IMG/VR virus record: IMGVR_UViG_3300044833_000079
Span: 1-30,170 of that record
Reading direction: 5' to 3' (one strand)
Origin: a virus
Length of the DNA stretch: 30,170 bases
Numbering within the stretch: position 1 is the first letter of the stretch; each line of letters starts with the position of its first letter. This document shows positions 1 to 7,498 of the stretch, one piece after another. Made by a program: the position numbers and the translations under genes. The notes beneath the pieces were generated by a model, which saw nothing but the letters and a program-made list of their open reading frames with translations, made no database searches and was not told the DNA's origin.

Positions 1-188
1 CCGGCGGTACGCTGGAGCACAACACCCACACGCCCGGCTCGCGGGCGCATGTGCAGTGGATCGAGGGGTATCATGACGGTCATGCCGACCGGCTGATGAA
101 AAACCCCGATGCCGCCAACATCAAACAGGCAACGCCTCGTCGTGCCCGACGTGAGCCGGGGAATGGCGCCCAACCAGCGGCGAACTGA
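1..188 (+). CDS. 3' end of an unidentified small protein (partial)
   Basis: The frame starting at base 3 is open from the window edge to a TGA at 186-188, giving about 61 residues (GGTLEHNTHTPGSRAHVQWI and on) with the tail PRRARREPGNGAQPAAN. The segment WIEGYHDGHADRLMKNP has the W..GY.DG spacing seen in small ribosome-modulation-factor-like phage proteins, but that is only a faint resemblance. The stop overlaps the next start by one base (TGATG), so it is co-translated with the resolvase gene. The N-terminus lies outside the window, so no function is assigned. Confidence 0.6.
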   Translation, partial: GGTLEHNTHTPGSRAHVQWIEGYHDGHADRLMKNPDAANIKQATPRRARREPGNGAQPAAN

Positions 189-730
189 TGCCCGGCGGCG
201 GTGGTGTCCTGGCGCTTGATATCAGCCTGAGCACCGGTTGGTGCTGGGGCGATGAGCGCCACCTCGTAACAGGACCGGTCTGGGGGGTGTGGCTGTTGCC
301 GCCCAACGCCGCCCTGGGGCGCCGCCTCGTTGCGTTTGAAAACGAACTGGCCGACGCGATCAGCTTGCACCAACCGGCGGTGATCGCCATCGAGGCGCCG
401 ATGCCGGCTGGCGTGAAGGGCAGCGCCGAGACTGCCCGGCTGCTGCTCTGTCTGGCCGGCACGGCCGAGGCGACGGCGTATCGCTGGGAACGGAAGTTCA
501 TCGCGCTCGCGGTGCAAACGGTGCGTGCCGATGTGTGCGGCCGCTGCTGGTTGACCGAACTAGAGAGTCGCGCCGGTCTCAACGTCAAGGATCAGATCGT
601 GGCCCCATGGGTCGCGAAGATGGGCTGGCACATCACCGATAACAACGCCCGCGATGCGGCGGTGGTGTGGGCGCATGAAATGGGCATCCGCGCCGACAAA
701 GGGCGCGCAACCAAGAGGCGGGCAGCATGA
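188..730 (+). CDS. RuvC-like Holliday junction resolvase
   Basis: The 180-residue protein has an RNase H-fold endonuclease layout. An N-terminal LALDISLSTGW strand carries Asp11, IAIEAPMP carries Glu69, and DNNARDAAVVW near residues 151-161 carries the last two acidic residues (Asp151, Asp156). This D-E-D-D spacing is that of RuvC-type resolvases, which cut four-way DNA junctions; phage versions resolve recombination and replication intermediates before packaging. Length matches the family (about 160-190 residues). The ATG overlaps the preceding stop and its own stop overlaps an ATG (ATGA). The C-terminus is basic (KGRATKRRAA), fitting DNA contact. It sits at the head of the methyltransferase/replication operon. 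The family call is good; its substrate in this phage is inferred. Confidence 0.85.
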   Translation: MPGGGGVLALDISLSTGWCWGDERHLVTGPVWGVWLLPPNAALGRRLVAFENELADAISLHQPAVIAIEAPMPAGVKGSAETARLLLCLAGTAEATAYRWERKFIALAVQTVRADVCGRCWLTELESRAGLNVKDQIVAPWVAKMGWHITDNNARDAAVVWAHEMGIRADKGRATKRRAA

Positions 731-751
731 CCGACCAAAGGGAACAGTCCA

Positions 752-928
752 ATGCTACCGGAAGACCGCTGCTGTTGCGTCTGTGGTTCATTGCTGTGGA
801 TGGCGGCGGAGCCGACTGAACCGTCGCACGCATGGTGCCTGGAGCACTGGCGGCAATCCTGGGTGCGGGTGGTGAGCCACGCCGGTAAACAGGTGCTGCG
901 GGCGAAGGTCGCCGCCCTATGTCCGTGA
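752..928 (+). CDS. small Cys-rich, probably zinc-binding protein
   Basis: This 58-residue frame begins MLPEDRCCCVCGSLLW and contains a Cys cluster (CCCVCG) followed 20 residues later by CLEHW, giving a plausible C-x2-C...C-x2-H zinc site. AAGGGA at 737-743 is well placed ahead of the ATG. It fills the space between the resolvase and the methyltransferase and overlaps the latter by 10 bases, typical of this operon. A competing frame from 727 (ATGA overlap with the resolvase) ends after only 30 codons and lacks any motif. I do not recognise the family; a metal-binding regulatory or nuclease-accessory role is a guess. Confidence 0.65.
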   Translation: MLPEDRCCCVCGSLLWMAAEPTEPSHAWCLEHWRQSWVRVVSHAGKQVLRAKVAALCP

Positions 929-2214
929 CTGTCCTGCACGGCGACATGCTGGGCGTGCTCCAGACCTTGTCGGCTGAGTCGTTTCATGCGTGCGTGACCG
1001 ACCCGCCCTATCACCTGACGACCGGCAAGCGCGGCGGGTCCGGCGCTGCGTCCGTCAACCCGAACAGCCCCGCCGGTCGGTCAATGATCGGCACCGGCTT
1101 TATGGGCAAGGCGTGGGATGGCGGCGATCTCGCCAAGCGTCCGGAGACCTGGGCCGAAGTGTACCGCGTCATGAAACCCGGCGGCCATCTGCTGGCGTTC
1201 GGCGGCACGCGAACGTCGCATCGGATGGTGTGCGCGATCGAGGACGCCGGGTTTGAGATCAGGGATTCGGTGTTGTGGCTGTACGGCCAGGGGTTTCCGA
1301 AGTCGCACGACATAGCGAAGGCGATCGATAAGCATTTCGGTCGCGTTGGCGACGTGATCCCGGCCGGCGTACCGCAAGCCCGCATGATCCCCGGCGCCGA
1401 CCAGAACGGCACAGGATCGTGGATCAAGGATAACGGGCTCACCTATCAGCCGAGCGAGTATCGGCCAGCAACGGACGAGGCCGCGCAATGGGATGGTTGG
1501 GGTTCGGCGCTCAAACCCGCGCATGAGCCGATTGTGGTTGCGCGCAAGCCGCTGATCGGCACCCTGGCGGCGAGCGTGCTGCTGCATGGGTGCGGTGGTC
1601 TGAATATCGACGGGTGCCGCGTGGAAGGTGGAGAGCGGCCCTGGCGTGAGGCCTGCAGGAACGAAGAAAGCGACGAACAACGAAAGGCTTACGGCAAAGG
1701 TCTGGCCGGTAGCATGGCCGTTGATGACACGACGCTGGGCAGATTCCCGGCCAACGTCATCCACGACGGCAGCGATGAGGTGATGGAGGCGTTCGCGGCG
1801 TTTGGCGAGAAGGTGAGCGGCGGCATCACGCATCAACCGAAACGAAGCGGTTTTTCTGGTTTCGATCCAAATAGAGACAATGGAACACACGTCCAGCGTG
1901 AACCGGACACCGGCACCGCCGCCCGCTTCTTCTATTGCGCGAAAGCCAGCAAGGCGGACAGGGCCGGTTCCAAGCACCCGACCGTCAAGCCGTTGGCGCT
2001 GATGTCCTGGCTTGTGCGCCTCGTAACGCCGCCGGGCGGCACGGTGCTGGACCCGTTCGCCGGCAGCGGCACGACCGGGGAGGCGGCGCGGCTGATCGGG
2101 TGCAGCGCCACGTTGATAGAGCAGGATGCGGTATCCATCGCGGATATTCACCGCCGCCTGGGCCGCGCCGCCGGCCTCGATACGCCGCTGTTCGCGGAGA
2201 TCGCCGCCCAATGA
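919..2214 (+). CDS. DNA methyltransferase, N4/N6 type (DPPY, beta-class order)
   Basis: The 431-residue enzyme carries the amino-methyltransferase catalytic motif DPPY (28-31) near the N-terminus and the AdoMet-binding motif FAGSGTTG (380-387) near the C-terminus, preceded by KHPTVKPLALM. This order is the beta-class arrangement of the N-6/N-4 DNA methylase family (Pfam N6_N4_Mtase). DPPY usually means N6-adenine methylation, so m6A is favoured. The long middle part (about 150-340) would hold the target recognition region. No partner endonuclease is present, so it is an orphan enzyme that probably protects phage DNA from host restriction. The start overlaps the preceding Cys-rich gene; the stop overlaps the next gene (ATGATGA). 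Confidence 0.93.
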   Translation: MSVTVLHGDMLGVLQTLSAESFHACVTDPPYHLTTGKRGGSGAASVNPNSPAGRSMIGTGFMGKAWDGGDLAKRPETWAEVYRVMKPGGHLLAFGGTRTSHRMVCAIEDAGFEIRDSVLWLYGQGFPKSHDIAKAIDKHFGRVGDVIPAGVPQARMIPGADQNGTGSWIKDNGLTYQPSEYRPATDEAAQWDGWGSALKPAHEPIVVARKPLIGTLAASVLLHGCGGLNIDGCRVEGGERPWREACRNEESDEQRKAYGKGLAGSMAVDDTTLGRFPANVIHDGSDEVMEAFAAFGEKVSGGITHQPKRSGFSGFDPNRDNGTHVQREPDTGTAARFFYCAKASKADRAGSKHPTVKPLALMSWLVRLVTPPGGTVLDPFAGSGTTGEAARLIGCSATLIEQDAVSIADIHRRLGRAAGLDTPLFAEIAAQ

Positions 2215-2432
2215 TGACTCGAAACTTTGGAGGCCATTTCTTCGCGGATTTCTGTCTGGGCCAAACGGTTCAGCAGTGGTGCCGAAACTGCGGGCTGTCG
2301 TTTTTTGTTGCGACAAGCTCCTGGGATCATCCGTGCCCGCACCCTGATGCGACCGGCGGCGGCGCATACGAAGTCCAGCCCGAAATGATCGACCGGATTT
2401 GGAAACAAGTTGTAATTTCGTCGCGCGGTTAA
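2211..2432 (+). CDS. small Cys/His protein, unknown function
   Basis: The start is ATG at 2211, or the ATG at 2214 by frame-independent choice is excluded because only 2211 is in frame; it overlaps the methyltransferase stop. The product has 73 residues (MMTRNFGGHFFADFCLGQTV...). WCRNCG near residues 23-28 and PCPH near 42-45 form a possible four-ligand zinc site. It lies between two methyltransferase genes and is followed closely by another Cys-pair protein, so it may belong to the same DNA-modification group. I do not recognise the family. Confidence 0.75.
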   Translation: MMTRNFGGHFFADFCLGQTVQQWCRNCGLSFFVATSSWDHPCPHPDATGGGAYEVQPEMIDRIWKQVVISSRG

Positions 2433-2443
2433 GGATGGCCCCT

Positions 2444-2599
2444 ATGAGCCTCGACCCCAGCAAGCCGAAACAGGACGACCGGCCGATATCGTCGATCGTG
2501 TGGCGCTGTGGTGCTTGCCGCAATATCGTCGGCAATTTCGCCCACCGGGGCGCGTGCGCCGAGTGCGGTGAACCGAAACCGGCGAGCCCCGCCAAATGA
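2444..2599 (+). CDS. small zinc-ribbon-like protein
   Basis: The 51-residue product starts MSLDPSKPKQDD and has two Cys pairs, WRCGACRN and GACAECGEPK, separated by about 14 residues; this is the look of a minimal zinc ribbon. AAGGA at 2431-2435 is 8 bases before this ATG, which favours it over the in-frame ATG at 2435. The stop overlaps the C5-methyltransferase start (ATGATGAG), indicating translational coupling. The function is not known; such ribbons often bind nucleic acid or a protein partner. Confidence 0.75.
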   Translation: MSLDPSKPKQDDRPISSIVWRCGACRNIVGNFAHRGACAECGEPKPASPAK

Positions 2600-3873
2600 T
2601 GAGCAAGCCATCGATCACCTACGGCTCAGTCTGTTCGGGCATCGAGGCGGCAAGCGTCGCCTGGGAGCCATTGGGCTGGCGACCCGTCTTCTTTTCGGAG
2701 ATCGATCCTTTCCCTCGCGCGGTCCTGGCTTACCGCTGGCCGGGAGTGACGTGTCATGGCGACTTCACGACGATCGGCGCTGGAGACTACGGACCTATTG
2801 ACCTGCTTGTCGGTGGAACGCCCTGTCAGTCGTTCAGTGTCGCCGGGCTGCGGGGAGGATTGGCCGACGAGCGCGGCAACCTGGCCCTCGCGTATCTTCG
2901 TTTGGCTGACAGAAAAAAGCCCCGTTGGCTTCTTTGGGAGAACGTCCCCGGCGTCTTGTCGTCGGGAGCCGGACGGGACTTTGGTTCCTTTGTCGGGGGC
3001 TTGGGCGAACTCGGGTACGGGTTCGCCTACCGAGTGCTTGACGCTCAGTATTTCGGACTGGCCCAGCGACGGAAACGTGTGTTCGTTGTCGGATATCTTG
3101 GAGACTGGCGAGTTGCCGCAGCGGTTCTTTTTGAGCCCGCGAGCCTGCGCGGGGATTCTGCGCCGCGCCGGGAACCGCGGGAAAGAGTTGCCCCCACAAT
3201 TAGCAGCCGCACTACAGGCGGTGGCGGACTCGGGACAGACTTCGACCTTGATGGTGGATTGATCGCTGGCACGCTGAATACCGTTCCAGCCAAGGGCGGT
3301 TGGCGCATAGGGCCGGATGAGGCCACAGCCAACCATATCATTGCCTTCGGTGGCAACAACACCGCAGGCCCGACGGCCTACCGCACATCCCCGAACTGTG
3401 GCGCCTGGGATACCGGTGGCCGCATTGATGCGCTGACGAGCGGGACGGATCGGACTTCGCACGTTCTGGCCTTCCACGAAAACCAGCGCGGTGAAGTCAC
3501 GACCAATGACACCGCCGGGTCTCTGAAAGTCGGCGGCGGGAAGCCGGGCCAGGGATACCCTGCAATTCTGGGTTTCCAATCCAGCCAATCGGGCGTCCGC
3601 CAAGTCGAGACCCACGCCACGCTGGATGCCAACAACGGGTCCAGACGGCACAACGGGGCCATCGTCGGCTCCGCAGTCCGTCGCCTTACCCCACGCGAGT
3701 GCTGCCGCTTGCAGGGGTTCCCCGACGATTATCTGGACATCATCTATCGCGGGAAGCCTACGGCAGATGGGCCGAAATATAAGGCACTAGGAAACTCCAT
3801 GGCGGTGCCGGTCATACGCTGGATCGGCCAGCGCATCGCCGCCCAGGACGCTGCGATGGGCATCGTCAAATGA
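2596..3873 (+). CDS. C5-cytosine DNA methyltransferase
   Basis: The 425-residue protein shows the ordered motifs of the Dcm family: motif I SVCSGIEAAS (11-20), motif IV GGTPCQSFSVAG with the catalytic Cys77, motif VI ENV (115-117), motif VIII QRRKRVFVVG (158-167) and motif X GNSMAVPVIRW near the C-terminus. Between VIII and IX lies a long, Gly/Thr/Asn-rich recognition region (about 190-350), typical of phage enzymes with relaxed or multiple specificity. It transfers methyl groups from AdoMet to cytosine C5. No cognate endonuclease is nearby. Start 2596 overlaps the previous stop; ATG at 2599 is an equally possible start. The stop overlaps the helicase start. Confidence 0.95.
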   Translation: MMSKPSITYGSVCSGIEAASVAWEPLGWRPVFFSEIDPFPRAVLAYRWPGVTCHGDFTTIGAGDYGPIDLLVGGTPCQSFSVAGLRGGLADERGNLALAYLRLADRKKPRWLLWENVPGVLSSGAGRDFGSFVGGLGELGYGFAYRVLDAQYFGLAQRRKRVFVVGYLGDWRVAAAVLFEPASLRGDSAPRREPRERVAPTISSRTTGGGGLGTDFDLDGGLIAGTLNTVPAKGGWRIGPDEATANHIIAFGGNNTAGPTAYRTSPNCGAWDTGGRIDALTSGTDRTSHVLAFHENQRGEVTTNDTAGSLKVGGGKPGQGYPAILGFQSSQSGVRQVETHATLDANNGSRRHNGAIVGSAVRRLTPRECCRLQGFPDDYLDIIYRGKPTADGPKYKALGNSMAVPVIRWIGQRIAAQDAAMGIVK

Positions 3874-5354
3874 GCACGACCGAGCATCCCCTGTTTGGCT
3901 TGTCCCAGCGCGTCCCGCCGGCCAGCCTCGCAGCCGAACAGGCGTTACTCGGGTCGATCCTGGCGAACAACCGGGCAATCGACGGCGCCATGGCCCTACA
4001 GCCGCACCATTTTGCCGATGAGATCCACGCGCGGATTTTCGCCGAGGCGCGCAAGCTGATCGAGTCCGGCCGGGTGGCTAATGCGATCGCGCTGAAGGCG
4101 GTATTCGAGAACGCGGACGTGCTGGCCGAGGTCGGCGGCACCGCCTACCTGACGAAGCTGCTGACTGCGGTGGTCTCGCCGAGGATGGCCGGCGAATACG
4201 CCGCCATCATCCGCGATACCTGGGTCCGCAGGCAGGTGATCGATATCGGCGTCGAGGCGGTCGAGAACGCTTTCGGCACGGATACGGCGATCGACGGTCA
4301 GGCGACCATTGCCGGCGCTGTGGACCGGCTCATGGCGTTGGGCGAGCAGACCGCCGCCGCCGAGGCCGTCAGCATCGCGGACGCCGTTGACGCGGCACTC
4401 CAGGCGGCCGAGGACACCCACCGTGGCGTAGGACCGGGCGGCCTGATGACCGGCATCGCATCGGTCGATGACCTCTGGGGCGGCCTGTGGCCTGCCTGCC
4501 TGGACTGCCTGGGCGGGCGTAGCGAGCACGGCAAAACCGCCATGGGGATGCAGATCGCCACCCATGTGGCGCGCGGGCTGTTGGCGGAGCACCGGCAGGC
4601 CGGAGCCGGTCACCTCCTCGAACACGTCGAAGTCTACAGCCTGGAAATGCCGCGCACACACCTCGCGCTGCGGATGCTGGCGACCGAGACCGGCATACCC
4701 GCCCGCGAGATCCGCGCCGGCAATATCGGTGGCGACCGGGCCGTGGCGTTGGTGTCCGCCCGCGCCGCGCTGCACGCGCTGCCGCTGCTGATCCGCGACA
4801 AGCCCAGCATGTCGATCACCGACATCCTGATGGCGGCGCGGTCCAGCCGGCGCCGCCAGCACACGCGGCTGATCGTCATTGACCACCTGCATCGCATCGG
4901 ACCGGCCGACACCCGATACCGGATGCCGCGCAACGAGCAGGTGCAGGCGATCACCGAGGCGCTAAAGTCCCTGTCCACCAACCTCGGTATTCCGATCCTG
5001 CTGCTGGCGCAGCTTTCCCGGCAGGGTGAGCGCCGGGAGGATCACTGCCCGCTGGTGTCGGATATCGAATACGCCGGGGAGCGCGATTTCGACAACATCA
5101 GCTTGTTGTGGCGGCCTGAACTCTACATGGGCGAGAATCCGCCGCCGCTGCCCGACCGGCTCGACGATCAGAAGCGGTCTGAGGCGAACGCCAAGTGGTG
5201 GCAACGGCGCGATGCGGTGCGCGGTAAGGCCGAGTTCATCTTAGGGAAGGCGCGCATGGGCGCGGTCGGCTCGACGTGGCTCGATTTCGACGGGCCACGC
5301 ACGCGGTTCGCCGCGACTGTCGATACCACCGATCCACAACTGGGGATGTTCTGA
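3870..5354 (+). CDS. DnaB-type replicative helicase
   Basis: The 494-residue protein has a DnaB N-terminal domain (about 18-120, starting SLAAEQALLGSIL) and a RecA-fold motor. Walker A is GGRSEHGKT (215-223), Walker B is LIVIDHLH (334-341, Asp338), and LLAQLSRQGERR (378-389) is the DnaB H3-type motif. The usual SDLRESG segment is altered to SDIEYAGERD. It unwinds DNA at the phage fork. The Walker A loop has Cys/Leu before the glycines and His before GKT, a slightly unusual form. ATGA overlap with the methyltransferase and TGATG overlap with the next gene place it in the middle of the replication operon. Confidence 0.93.
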   Translation: MSTTEHPLFGLSQRVPPASLAAEQALLGSILANNRAIDGAMALQPHHFADEIHARIFAEARKLIESGRVANAIALKAVFENADVLAEVGGTAYLTKLLTAVVSPRMAGEYAAIIRDTWVRRQVIDIGVEAVENAFGTDTAIDGQATIAGAVDRLMALGEQTAAAEAVSIADAVDAALQAAEDTHRGVGPGGLMTGIASVDDLWGGLWPACLDCLGGRSEHGKTAMGMQIATHVARGLLAEHRQAGAGHLLEHVEVYSLEMPRTHLALRMLATETGIPAREIRAGNIGGDRAVALVSARAALHALPLLIRDKPSMSITDILMAARSSRRRQHTRLIVIDHLHRIGPADTRYRMPRNEQVQAITEALKSLSTNLGIPILLLAQLSRQGERREDHCPLVSDIEYAGERDFDNISLLWRPELYMGENPPPLPDRLDDQKRSEANAKWWQRRDAVRGKAEFILGKARMGAVGSTWLDFDGPRTRFAATVDTTDPQLGMF

Positions 5355-6244
5355 TGAATGACGCGACGGCCGCAGATGTGAGCGACTTCCCTTATATGCC
5401 GCTCTACATCGCCCGACTTCAACGGTCCAAGGCGTGGCTAATATGCAAGCGCGAACCGGCGATGGCTTTCTATTCGCTGAACCTCTGGATGAGAGCATGG
5501 CATGAGGTGCCGGCCGGTTCGATCGAGGACGACGACGACATCCTCGCCGATGCGGCGATGGCCGATCCGAAGACATGGGACAAGATCAAGGACAAGGTGC
5601 TGCGGGGATGGGAGCGGCGCGACGGTCGCCTGTTCCATGGCTTCGTTACGACGATCGCGGAAACCAGTTTCGAGGCGAAGACCAAGCAGCGACGTCAAAC
5701 GTCAGCGGCGACGGAAGCCCTGGCACGTAAGCGCCACGATAACCGTGACAATAATCGCGACGATAATCGTGACGATGACCGTGTAGCCATCGTGACGAAC
5801 ACCAAGGGAAGGGAAGGGAAGGGAGAGGGAGAGGAAAAGGGAAAGGGACAGGGAGAACTGGGTTCGCTTCGCTCACCCAGCGCGCGCGCGAGTGCAGCCG
5901 GGCGGGCACGGGAGTCGGAAACGGCGTTTGATCGGTTCTGGGCGAACTATCCCCGCCGAGATGGCAAAGCCTATGCCCGTAAGGCATTCCTGAAAGCCAT
6001 GACGAAGACGGACGAGGCCACGATCATCGCCGGCCTTGCCCGATACCGTTTCACCCCTGACCCGCAATACCACCCGATGCCCGCCACATGGCTTAACGGG
6101 GAATACTGGCTTTCCGAGCAACCGGCCCCGGCCAGCAAACCGAACACCCGCATGGAGAGCTTTGCGGCGATTCTCCAGGTGTCGCCGCCCAACAGCAGAG
6201 AACCGACCCTCGACCTCAAACCCCAAGAGTGGAGCGAAACATGA
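5354..6244 (+). CDS. DUF1376-type phage replication protein
   Basis: The 296-residue product (start MNDATAADVSDFPYMPLY) begins with a DUF1376/YdaU-like domain (about 10-110: FPYMPLYIARL...AFYSLNLWMRAWHE). A low-complexity linker follows (about 125-175), rich in D/N/R and then G/E/K. A C-terminal segment FDRFWANYPRRDGKAYARKAF ... MPATWLNGEYW is common in phage replication initiators and helicase-loader-like proteins. Adjacent helicase gene, overlapping by one base, supports a role in loading DnaB. The linker DNA carries the iteron and purine cluster described separately, as in lambda O where the origin lies inside the initiator gene. The exact biochemical role is inferred. Confidence 0.82.
   Translation: MNDATAADVSDFPYMPLYIARLQRSKAWLICKREPAMAFYSLNLWMRAWHEVPAGSIEDDDDILADAAMADPKTWDKIKDKVLRGWERRDGRLFHGFVTTIAETSFEAKTKQRRQTSAATEALARKRHDNRDNNRDDNRDDDRVAIVTNTKGREGKGEGEEKGKGQGELGSLRSPSARASAAGRARESETAFDRFWANYPRRDGKAYARKAFLKAMTKTDEATIIAGLARYRFTPDPQYHPMPATWLNGEYWLSEQPAPASKPNTRMESFAAILQVSPPNSREPTLDLKPQEWSET
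5736..5783 (+). repeat. four tandem 12-bp iteron-like repeats
   Basis: Four head-to-tail units are read directly: ACGATAACCGTG, ACAATAATCGCG, ACGATAATCGTG and ACGATGACCGTG. The third unit contains the odd palindrome ACGAT-A-ATCGT. They encode the repeated D(N/D)(N/D)R stretch of the DUF1376 protein. Iterons within an initiator gene next to dnaB are a known form of phage origin, so these are candidate initiator-binding sites. An alternative is plain coding low-complexity repeat. Confidence 0.7.
5804..5890 (+). other. purine tract with G-quadruplex motif, hairpin and CG repeat
   Basis: Bases 5804-5848 are 45 uninterrupted purines. They include four GGG runs separated by AA (5806-5823), which is a textbook two-base-loop G-quadruplex motif on the coding strand, and a possible triplex-forming tract. 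CTGGGT (5858-5863) and ACCCAG (5875-5880) form a 6-bp stem with an 11-base loop, and 5881-5890 is (CG)5. Lying directly after the iterons, this could be the melting or initiation part of an origin; it is inside the DUF1376 gene. Confidence 0.6.
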
Positions 6245-6723
6245 GCAACCCACCTGCACACCGTCACTTCCAGCCGCTGTTGTCGCCCCCGGTGCCGGAC
6301 GTGATCCCGCCGCACTGGGCTAGCCGGATCGGCACCGTATGGTCACTGGGGCCGCACACCATCGCCGACAAGCAGCGGGCGGAAGCGGCGTTGGAACAGA
6401 TCGCGCCATTCGGTGATTCGGTTAGCGAGGCGCTGGTTCGCGCGTGGTTCGCGCCGATCGCCCTGACCGCGACCAACCCGAGGCCGGCCGAACAGACCGA
6501 CAGCTACATTGCCGCGCTGATGCTGGCCCTGGACGGCGTGCCAGTGGGTGCCTTCACCGACGCCACCCAGCGCGACCTGCTGCGGTCCTGCACCCACTGG
6601 CCGGCTGCGGCGGAGGTCTATGCGGTGGTGTCACCGGCTGCTGGGCGCATCTGGGAGGATATCGCCGGCCTGCGACGGATCATCGCGGCGCCGATCAAGA
6701 TGGAAGGGGACCGGTCAACATGA
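6241..6723 (+). CDS. conserved phage protein of unknown function
   Basis: The 160-residue product starts MSNPPAHRHFQPLL; GGAG at 6231-6234 lies 6 bases upstream and the ATG overlaps the previous stop (ATGA). The sequence is Ala/Pro-rich, without membrane segments or a visible catalytic motif. A helical middle part (ADKQRAEAALEQIAPFGDSV, TDSYIAALMLALDGVPVGAF) looks like an all-helical fold. Its place after the helicase and DUF1376 genes suggests a replication accessory. I do not recognise the family. Confidence 0.8.
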   Translation: MSNPPAHRHFQPLLSPPVPDVIPPHWASRIGTVWSLGPHTIADKQRAEAALEQIAPFGDSVSEALVRAWFAPIALTATNPRPAEQTDSYIAALMLALDGVPVGAFTDATQRDLLRSCTHWPAAAEVYAVVSPAAGRIWEDIAGLRRIIAAPIKMEGDRST

Positions 6724-6908
6724 AACGCCACCCGGCGCCGATCCTGAACGACTACGTGCAGCCGAGGGGAGTATACGGCAAGGACCGCGACACATGGGAG
6801 CGGATCGGTCAATGGCAAAGGGAAGGGCTCGTGACGGTCAAGCCCACCGCCAAGGACGCCGCGACGGTGGTGTTGACCGAGAAGGGCCGCGAGGCGATTG
6901 CGCCGTGA
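6720..6908 (+). CDS. small winged-helix-like protein
   Basis: The 62-residue product begins MKRHPAPILNDYVQPRG. The segment ERIGQWQREGLVTVKPTAKD...VVLTEKGREAIAP looks like the recognition helix and wing of a winged-helix DNA-binding domain (the LTEKGREAI ending is typical). It overlaps the previous gene by ATGA. The TGA at 6906-6908 directly abuts the stop of the convergent HNH-like gene at 6909. It may be an operon-end regulator; this is inferred from the fold only. Confidence 0.72.
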   Translation: MKRHPAPILNDYVQPRGVYGKDRDTWERIGQWQREGLVTVKPTAKDAATVVLTEKGREAIAP

Positions 6909-7226
6909 TCAATCCGGAACGTAGGCTGGACTCTGCCGCCAGAGCCGTTCGGCCAGCGCGATCGGATCAATCCTTTTGGCCGCCCACCAAGTCCGCTCGT
7001 TGCCCGCCCGATGCACCCCATCACGGGCCTCGGCGACGTGGTGTGTGCCATGGCACAAGGGCACCACGTAGTTGTCGCCCGCCTTCAGGCCACGCGCCTT
7101 GCCCTCCGGCGAACAGGTCAGGTGATGCACGTCAACCGGCTCGCGCCGGCACCCAGGCACCGAACAGGGCAGCGAACCGATATAGCGCATGTGAGCCGGC
7201 GAGCGGATGCGATCGGTGATGATCAT
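6909..7226 (-). CDS. HNH/DUF968-like putative nuclease
   Basis: The 105-residue product has the pattern CSVPGCRREPVDVHH, then GDNYVVPLCHGTHH, then HRAGNERTWW. The C-x4-C pair, VHH, N-x-VPLC-x2-HH and the terminal GNE-WW are the signature of the small His-Me-finger/HNH-like phage recombination nucleases annotated as DUF968 or Ref/Rap-like. The Cys residues probably bind zinc and the HH pair is catalytic. It is the last gene of the leftward operon. The start at 7226 overlaps the next gene upstream by ATGA; an internal ATG at 7190 (MRYIGSLPC) is possible because no strong ribosome-binding site is seen for either. Confidence 0.85.
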   Translation of the reverse strand: MIITDRIRSPAHMRYIGSLPCSVPGCRREPVDVHHLTCSPEGKARGLKAGDNYVVPLCHGTHHVAEARDGVHRAGNERTWWAAKRIDPIALAERLWRQSPAYVPD

Positions 7227-7498
7227 AACCAGTGGAAACCATGTGCCATCACGCCCAGGAGCGCAGCGCCCCAGCCGATCACGACGCCAAGCAGCCAGCG
7301 AAAGTCTGAACGCATATCCGAACGCATCCCGCGCATCTCGGTCTGAAACTCGGTCCGCATCTCGCGCATCTCGGTCCGCATCTCGGCGAAGCCTTGGCGC
7401 ATCTCGCTCCGCATTTCCGCTAGGTTGTCGCGGGTATCCCTGGCGATCTGTTCCAACACCGCGACGCGGGCCGGTATGTCACTCGTTGTGTCGCTCAT
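7223..7498 (-). CDS. coiled-coil protein with C-terminal membrane helix
   Basis: The 91-residue product is a long Met/Arg/Glu-rich heptad coil (residues 10-68, with repeats of EMR and MRSEM) followed by one membrane segment, WLLGVVIGWGAALLGVMAH, and a short tail. The DNA shows matching direct repeats of CGCATCTCG between about 7335 and 7410. This architecture is shared with small phage membrane proteins of the DUF1640/XhlA type. The leader GGAGGACCGACCACATG is embedded in the end of the upstream gene. A role at the inner membrane is likely; the specific job is unknown. Confidence 0.82.
   Translation of the reverse strand: MSDTTSDIPARVAVLEQIARDTRDNLAEMRSEMRQGFAEMRTEMREMRTEFQTEMRGMRSDMRSDFRWLLGVVIGWGAALLGVMAHGFHWL

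Noticed and set aside
727-819. 30-codon frame overlapping the resolvase stop by ATGA
   Set aside because: The frame at 752-928 has a ribosome-binding site, Cys motif and coupling to the next gene, so it is preferred; this one may only help coupling.
1081-2595. Long minus-strand frame of 504 codons under the DPPY methyltransferase
   Set aside because: It is a shadow of a motif-bearing gene on the plus strand, Arg/Ala/Pro-rich with no domain, a common effect of high GC.
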